Assembly (NCBI GenBank): GCA_022578965.1
Contig: MU400519.1
Coordinates: forward strand, 248,001-312,000
Direction of reading: 5' to 3'
DNA from: Xylaria sp. FL1777
Taxonomy: Eukaryota > Ascomycota > Sordariomycetes > Xylariales > Xylariaceae
DNA: 64,000 nucleotides
The notes under the pieces are model-generated. The model had not been told where the DNA came from, searched no databases, and saw nothing but the letters and a program-made list of their open reading frames with translations. Made by a program: the position numbers and the translations under genes. Numbering within the stretch: position 1 is the first letter of the stretch; each line of letters starts with the position of its first letter. Of this stretch, positions 58,934 to 64,000 are shown one piece after another.

Positions 58934-60688
58934 CTACTGCCAAACGTTGGAGAAGAGATCATCGTTTCCAAATCCACCAGCGGGCTTTGCCGGTGCGCCG
59001 TTTGTATTCCCACCCGTACTACTTGTCCAGCCACCAAACTCCTCGTCGGCGGCAACCGTTGGCGCAGGCGCAAATCCGCCGGAAGCGCCAGGCACTATGC
59101 TCTGATTGGCGAAGGAGCCACCTGTGCTGCTGCCCCACCCGCCGAAGTCGTCGTTGGCGCTCGACACCGAAGGCTTAGGGACCGACGGGTTCTTTAAGCC
59201 CGCTGAGAGGGTGGGCTCGGGATTACTCCAGGCATTACCCCACACATCTGCATCGGATGCGGCAATGGGAGCCGACGGAGCTGTGGTTGTAGCTGTCGGC
59301 TTGGATTGGACTGCTGAGAGGTTGAAAACAGAGTGAGAGGTGGAGGTGGAAGCTGGTGCTGGCTTAGGCGCTGGTGGTGTCGAGACAGCTGGTTGGGTAG
59401 GGGTCGTCCAATCAAAAAGATCTCCCAGACCCGAGGATGACGACTGGACAGGTTTAGCAGAAGTCCCTGCAGAGCTGAAGGCGCCAAAGCTGTTCGTCGA
59501 GTTCATAGATGGTTTGCTCTGATGTTGTGTTGTAGCCTGGGTAGGTTTAGTGTCAAAGAAGCTACCGCCGCCAAGGCTAGAAAAGGCGGAATTCGTAGGC
59601 TGGGGGGTCGATCGGTTGCTCGACATGCTCGTCAAGCCAGCGAAGGCATCTCTTTGCGGGCTCTTCTGCGACGCTGAATTTCCGAAGTTCAAGCCAGCAA
59701 ACGCATCGTTAAGTCCCCCGCTAGTAGAAGCTTGGTGTTGGTGTCCAGTGGGAGATGGCATAGATCCAAGCCCGTTGAATGACGTGGTGGAAGTGTGCCC
59801 GTGTTGCTGAGCCTGAGGTTGTGGCCGCGGAGCAGACGCATAAAGTGATAGAATGGATTGCTTGAGATCCGGTCTGGACTGACCTCCCATGCCGCTTGTA
59901 CCGGTCGTGCTAGCGGGCCGAGGGGGGGCAGCAGGTGCCTCACCCAGAAAGTCCAGGCCCAAGAGAGAGTCTTTGGGGTTCGCGGCCTTTGGTGGAGCAG
60001 GCGCAGCCTTGGGCGGTACTCGTTGGCGAGGAGGGGGAACGGCTGTGCTGGCTCTCGGGGGAATGTCACCGCCCCCGATAAGATCCCCCTGAGGTGGCCC
60101 CCGAGGGCTTGTGGTTTCGGCGGTCGGAGGACTGCGCAGCGAGACTTTGCGTTCAATGGTCTGTTTCTCTTTAACGATGCTTAGAGGCACCTCGTCGTCG
60201 TTTTCGACATCCAGGTCGGCGGGATTGGGCATAGGGCCATCCATGGCCCACCGCTTGAGTTCATACTTGGTCCTTATGAAGTTCTCGATCTTGGCCTCAG
60301 AGGGGACATGGCCAGAAGCCAGTTTAGATTCCCAGTACTTGTTCGCGCGAGCGTTCCCCCAGCTTAGAATACTTTGTAATTGTTCGTCCGTCCACGAGTC
60401 CAGATCGACCGACTTTACGCGTGAAATGTGTGTGCCCATGCCGCGATGAATACCAGAGCAACGAATGCAGATAAATATACCGAGGTTCCAACTGGCCCAT
60501 CGTGGGTCTACGGCGAAGGCACAGGTCAGTAAATCGAGCGAACAGATGCTGGCAGCGGCAAGCAACTCACGTTTGTTCCGCTTGCAGTCGGCGCATACTT
60601 TGTTAGGCTCCAACTTTAGAAGACTCTTGATGGTCTGCTGGTTCTGCGCTGCCCTTTCGGCAGCAGGATTGGGTGGCCGCCGAGACAT
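58934..60688 (-). CDS. Age2/SMAP-type ArfGAP, two exons
   Basis: Exon 1 60688-60571, a 63-bp intron 60570-60508 (GTGAGT, branch TTTACTGAC, CGTAG), exon 2 60507-58934; 563 residues. The ArfGAP zinc finger (about residues 17-135) contains CADCKRNKHPRWASWNLG, FICIRCSG (the C-x2-C...C-x2-C set), the catalytic Arg in IHRGMGTHISRVKS and VDLDSW. The intron sits between CADCKRNK and HPRWASW, where fungal homologues run uninterrupted, so the splice is well supported. After the domain comes a long Pro/Ser/Gln/Gly-rich tail with repeated FGGW, FAGLNFG and DDLFSNVW motifs typical of clathrin/adaptor interaction. It stimulates GTP hydrolysis on Arf1 at the trans-Golgi and endosomes. The intron is a multiple of three with no stop, so an unspliced message would still be translatable. 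Confidence 0.93.
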   Translation of the reverse strand: MSRRPPNPAAERAAQNQQTIKSLLKLEPNKVCADCKRNKRELLAAASICSLDLLTCAFAVDPRWASWNLGIFICIRCSGIHRGMGTHISRVKSVDLDSWTDEQLQSILSWGNARANKYWESKLASGHVPSEAKIENFIRTKYELKRWAMDGPMPNPADLDVENDDEVPLSIVKEKQTIERKVSLRSPPTAETTSPRGPPQGDLIGGGDIPPRASTAVPPPRQRVPPKAAPAPPKAANPKDSLLGLDFLGEAPAAPPRPASTTGTSGMGGQSRPDLKQSILSLYASAPRPQPQAQQHGHTSTTSFNGLGSMPSPTGHQHQASTSGGLNDAFAGLNFGNSASQKSPQRDAFAGLTSMSSNRSTPQPTNSAFSSLGGGSFFDTKPTQATTQHQSKPSMNSTNSFGAFSSAGTSAKPVQSSSSGLGDLFDWTTPTQPAVSTPPAPKPAPASTSTSHSVFNLSAVQSKPTATTTAPSAPIAASDADVWGNAWSNPEPTLSAGLKNPSVPKPSVSSANDDFGGWGSSTGGSFANQSIVPGASGGFAPAPTVAADEEFGGWTSSTGGNTNGAPAKPAGGFGNDDLFSNVWQ

Positions 60689-63600
60689 CGTCCACTGCCG
60701 ATAATACAGAGGCGCTGATGGGAAAAGAGTACGCGATTGGAAATGGGGGAGGATGGGCGGAATTAAGAAGTGGAAAGGGGTTGTTGTCTGGGCTGGATGG
60801 CGATAGGTATGAACAGTGGGGTTTTGGAGCCGATATGGAATTCCCAGGGATAGAGATGATGCCTTGGAAGGCTGACCAAATCAACCAAATAAGGTGGATA
60901 AGGCGGGCTAGCTAACCAGTCAAGGGGCCTGAGTGCCAGGGCCTGACTCTGCTGTGATTGGCTAACTTTATAGCTTAATTGCGGGCGCTACGCTACCTTG
61001 GTACTGGGGAGGTAGCCTTGCCCTCTACATCTAGTGTACGCCAAACTACCTAGGTATGTACCTGCTTCCTTAACTATCTGCACTTCAAGTTTGGAAGTCA
61101 CCTACCTGGGTACTTAAGGTAATTGCAGGAATGGCTACTTACCTAATCTAGGTCACATATTTAAGTTTTCTTACCTCTTTAGGTACTTAAGTAGATTAGG
61201 TAATTACTTATGTATGTAGGTAAACCGCACGGAACCCCATTTTACCTGCACAATGCCAGTACCTCTCTCCATCTCACTCGTTTTTGTGCTTTGCTCAAGT
61301 TCGTCTGAAAGCAACGGAAACTTCATTCTTGGCGTCTACTCACAATGATAGCATAACGCCCGCGTACTCAAGATACGTTTACTGTTGTCTCACAAGTCCT
61401 GAGCACATATGTCCAGATCTCGAGCCCCAACATCAGTCGCCTGAGCGCGGAGACAGAAACCAGATACTGGGACACCAGAAAGCAGCGCTGGAAATAAATA
61501 CAGCCATTTCCATCTGGGGTCGTCATCACACACAATGTTCGAGTCAAGAGTCATCTCGACCCCCTTTACAAGTTCCACAACATCTACGACTCGTCAGATC
61601 CGGCAAGAACATGCAACGGTCTGTCGGGTGACGGGTTACGAGGCCATTCAGAACCTCCAATGCAGTGCTACCAGCTGCTCATCGCAACATGACGCCTACT
61701 TCCATCGTCCAACGACACAAAATGTCCCAAACATTGTGGTCAGCAAGCATCCCCAAACATGTCCCTTTCGAGCCATTGCGGCCCAGGAGGCAACGTAACA
61801 GGCAAGGGAAGACGAGCCTGCTAAGACGGCAGGGCCCGGCATGTATACCACACCACTACGATGCCCTCACCTAAGTGGCTAATGGCCCGTCGTTCGGCCC
61901 GTCAGCCTGCAGCAGGCCGTTGAACGTGCCCTCTTTAGTATTAGCTCGTCGGTCGCAAACGGATGGCACGTTCACCGTCCCGCTTCCGCTCCCGCTGACC
62001 TCTTAGATCTCACTCCATCTATGCAAGATGAGATCCCGAAGTCAACCCTTTCACAAGGTACCCCTCTGCATTATCACCTACCAGGTTCACTACACTCGTC
62101 GGAGTTTTTATGATGCTGTGTTCATGCAAGGGCTATCTAGAGAGACCTAGGCCACTACGTTCCGCCAGAGAAGGAGAGAGACGGAGGGAGGGAGGAAGAA
62201 AGAGTAAAGGTAAGTAACTTCAGAGTCGGCGACCTGAGTTGATATTGTGAGCAGGATTGTTTTATAATGGTTCCAAGGTTGAGACCAAGCGTAAGACACT
62301 AAGTTTTCCACTTGTCGACGCAGTAAATATGACGAGCATGTTAAAGCATCAACGACACATGTGGATAATCGTGGCTGGCCATTTTGATGTAGGTCAATGC
62401 CTGCGATGCCTCTTGTAGTGAAGACACCCACACCTTGTCCGCTCGTAGGGATGTTTCCTGCATGAGCACGGTGTCGGGCAACACGCTTCTCCTCTGCTGT
62501 GAGATAGCCTGTAGTATCAGGTATACCCAACGCTACTTGGCTGGAATGACGAAGCGTTGCTACACGAACCAGCTATACGCACGACTCACAATCACTTCGG
62601 AAGAAGTCGCTGAAGTAGCGCCAAAAACATCTTGCAACTACAAACAAAATGATCCACGAGGACTCTGCATGCTATCGATTCAACGCCGAGGCACGTGTCC
62701 TGACCTACATCTCTATCTAATTGTTCACACTGTTTAGTTACTTACTACGGAGCGAACACCCCCATCGTTTTGTGTCGCGTGATACGACTAATCCTTGGGT
62801 GACTATCTGACAACATGCGGGCCGACCCAGAGCCACGGTAACAACGCTATCCGAGAAGTCTCCTCACAAACTAAACCTATTTCTCTCCTCGGTTCAGCCA
62901 ATGAAACAGTATATCTATTAGTTTGACAGCTCGTGTAAGTGCTGCAAAGGTGCAGCTAGACTAGTAGCTCATCTGCCCACGAGAGCATGAACCAGCGTCC
63001 ACTGCTCGACTCCTAGTCATGTTCGTTCGTAAGGTGGAAAGCCATAACCCATATGCGTAAGCTGTATAAAGTACAGTTAGCATTTGACAACTCATCTATT
63101 GCTATGTATGGCCTCGACTCAACCTGACTACTACGTAATCCTATACTCAAGTACTAATTACGGTCAGAATGTCGGTGGATCCTACCTCTCAGGGCAGACG
63201 ATTGGTATGGCTAGAAGCTGGCATTGCCATACCCCCCCCTTGGGGGATAAATTAGGAACGGATGTGTTTGGATGTATGATCTCCTTCTCTGATTTCCCGT
63301 GTATGTGTGCGAAGACCTACGTTTCTGTGGGCGGGAACCTGTAGGTAAACGGCCCGGATCACACCCACAGGAGTCTGGCTAATGCAAACCACCTTTAACA
63401 TGGATGTGATTCTTTGGAGTCAGCCGACTAAATCGTTATTCATTATTACCCTTCTTCTCGATGACCCACCTACCTCCCTAAGAACGTTGATGCGTTCTGC
63501 CGCAACTAGGTCGGTAGCCGGCTGCAACTAATAAAGAGCCAGTAGGGAAACGCCGAGCGAGTGACATTACCTTCGTATATGCCAAGGCTTTAACAGCATG

Positions 63601-64000
63601 TCGGCTTTACGATTTGATCCCAGCTCAAGTAGTCTGGACTCGGGATAGGTACTTAGACAGCATCAGCGGAGTTACTACCCACGCACCATGGGGCATTAAA
63701 TATCATGTCGCTTTGTTGACTCTTTCCAGCAACTGGAATCAGAATGGTAATCCCAGGGCTCACCTTGGAACAACAACATCGCCTCGATTACCTTATTTGT
63801 CTTCAGTCCAGAGTTGGGCGTGGATGTCGAGTTTCGACTAAATCAACACGTCAAGCATTATATTCCTATTGGACATCTTTGGCAAGGCCTGGATGCTGTT
63901 AACCCATTTGTTAGGCCTGGCCCCTGCAAGTTGGGAACCAGATATGCAAGGACAAGCTTTGCCTGGTATAGTATGGGCTTGAAAATTACTTACTGCGTAC
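60689..64000. other. ArfGAP promoter and gene-poor right end
   Basis: About 3.3 kb without a convincing gene. TACCTAGG-type words cluster at about 60995-61230. Minus-strand frame 62580-62147 is open and carries a stretch (PDTTGYLTAEEKRVARHRAH) reminiscent of the central loop of allantoate-permease-type MFS transporters, but no membrane helices follow and no start is evident. Other frames are short and lack coding character. A gene may begin beyond the right edge. Confidence 0.45.
60995..61230. repeat. Cluster of TACCTAGGTA-like boxes
   Basis: ACCTAGGTA, CTACCTGGGTA, TTACCTAATCTAGG, TTAGGTACTTAAG, TAGGTAATTAC and GTAGGTAA occur within about 240 bp upstream of the ArfGAP gene, resembling the clusters at 0.9 and 56.7-57.0 kb. 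Confidence 0.55.

Noticed and set aside
1..64000. tRNA or rRNA genes
   Set aside because: I looked for B-box-like GGTTCGAATCC words with a matching A-box and for conserved rRNA segments and found none; a covariance-model search would settle it.
1..64000. CRISPR arrays or bacterial operons
   Set aside because: No regularly spaced repeats; gene structure is clearly eukaryotic with spliceosomal introns.

Overview
The window is nuclear DNA of a filamentous ascomycete (Pezizomycotina, probably Sordariomycetes). The signs are short 48-130 bp GT-AG introns with CTAAC-type branch sites, a HET-domain gene, fungal-type trafficking and mannosylation genes, and a sharply bounded AT-rich block carrying the C-to-T / G-to-A signature of repeat-induced point mutation (RIP). 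The species cannot be named from the sequence.

Left arm (1-26,620), gene-bearing with normal base composition: a coiled-coil protein (1390-3144, +); a 3-ketoacyl-CoA thiolase (4193-5452, +); an F-box-like protein (7673-6169, -); a small SRPBCC-fold protein (9354-8791, -); a membrane-anchored HET-domain protein (12865-10213, -); head-to-head with it, a dynamin-family GTPase (14025-16239, +); a Mnn1-type alpha-1,3-mannosyltransferase (17698-19921, +); and a conserved orphan (22332-21595, -). About 4.3 kb without a convincing gene follows. Exon structures were rebuilt by hand from splice signals and reading phase.

Centre (26,626-48,332): one 21.7 kb AT-rich block that resolves completely into three LTR retrotransposons nested inside one another. 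(1) A Ty1/Copia element, + strand, 175-bp LTRs, target duplication AGTGT, about 6.1 kb net. (2) Inside its RNase H region, a Ty3/Gypsy element on the minus strand, 193-bp LTRs, duplication AAAAC, about 7.9 kb net. (3) Inside that, a Ty3/Gypsy chromovirus, + strand, 507-bp LTRs, duplication TTAGC, 7.7 kb. All three are riddled with RIP-type stops, but reverse transcriptase, integrase, RNase H, zinc-knuckle and chromodomain relics can still be read. Removing element 2 and one copy of its duplication rejoins the Copia RNase H reading frame.

Right arm (48,338-64,000): two unrecognised spliced genes next to the transposon nest (50897-49898, -; 52386-53298, +), then a compact set of membrane-traffic genes: a Ysc84/Lsb3-type SYLF-SH3 protein (56558-55094, -), a Sft1/Bet1-type SNARE (57867-58247, +) and an Age2-type ArfGAP (60688-58934, -). 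The last 3 kb shows no convincing gene. Promoter regions on both arms carry clusters of TACCTAGGTA-like boxes.

The most notable points are the base-exact nested insertion history, the mirror-image RIP taper in the paired LTRs, and the divergent HET / dynamin pair, which could be a self/non-self or defence module (inference only).
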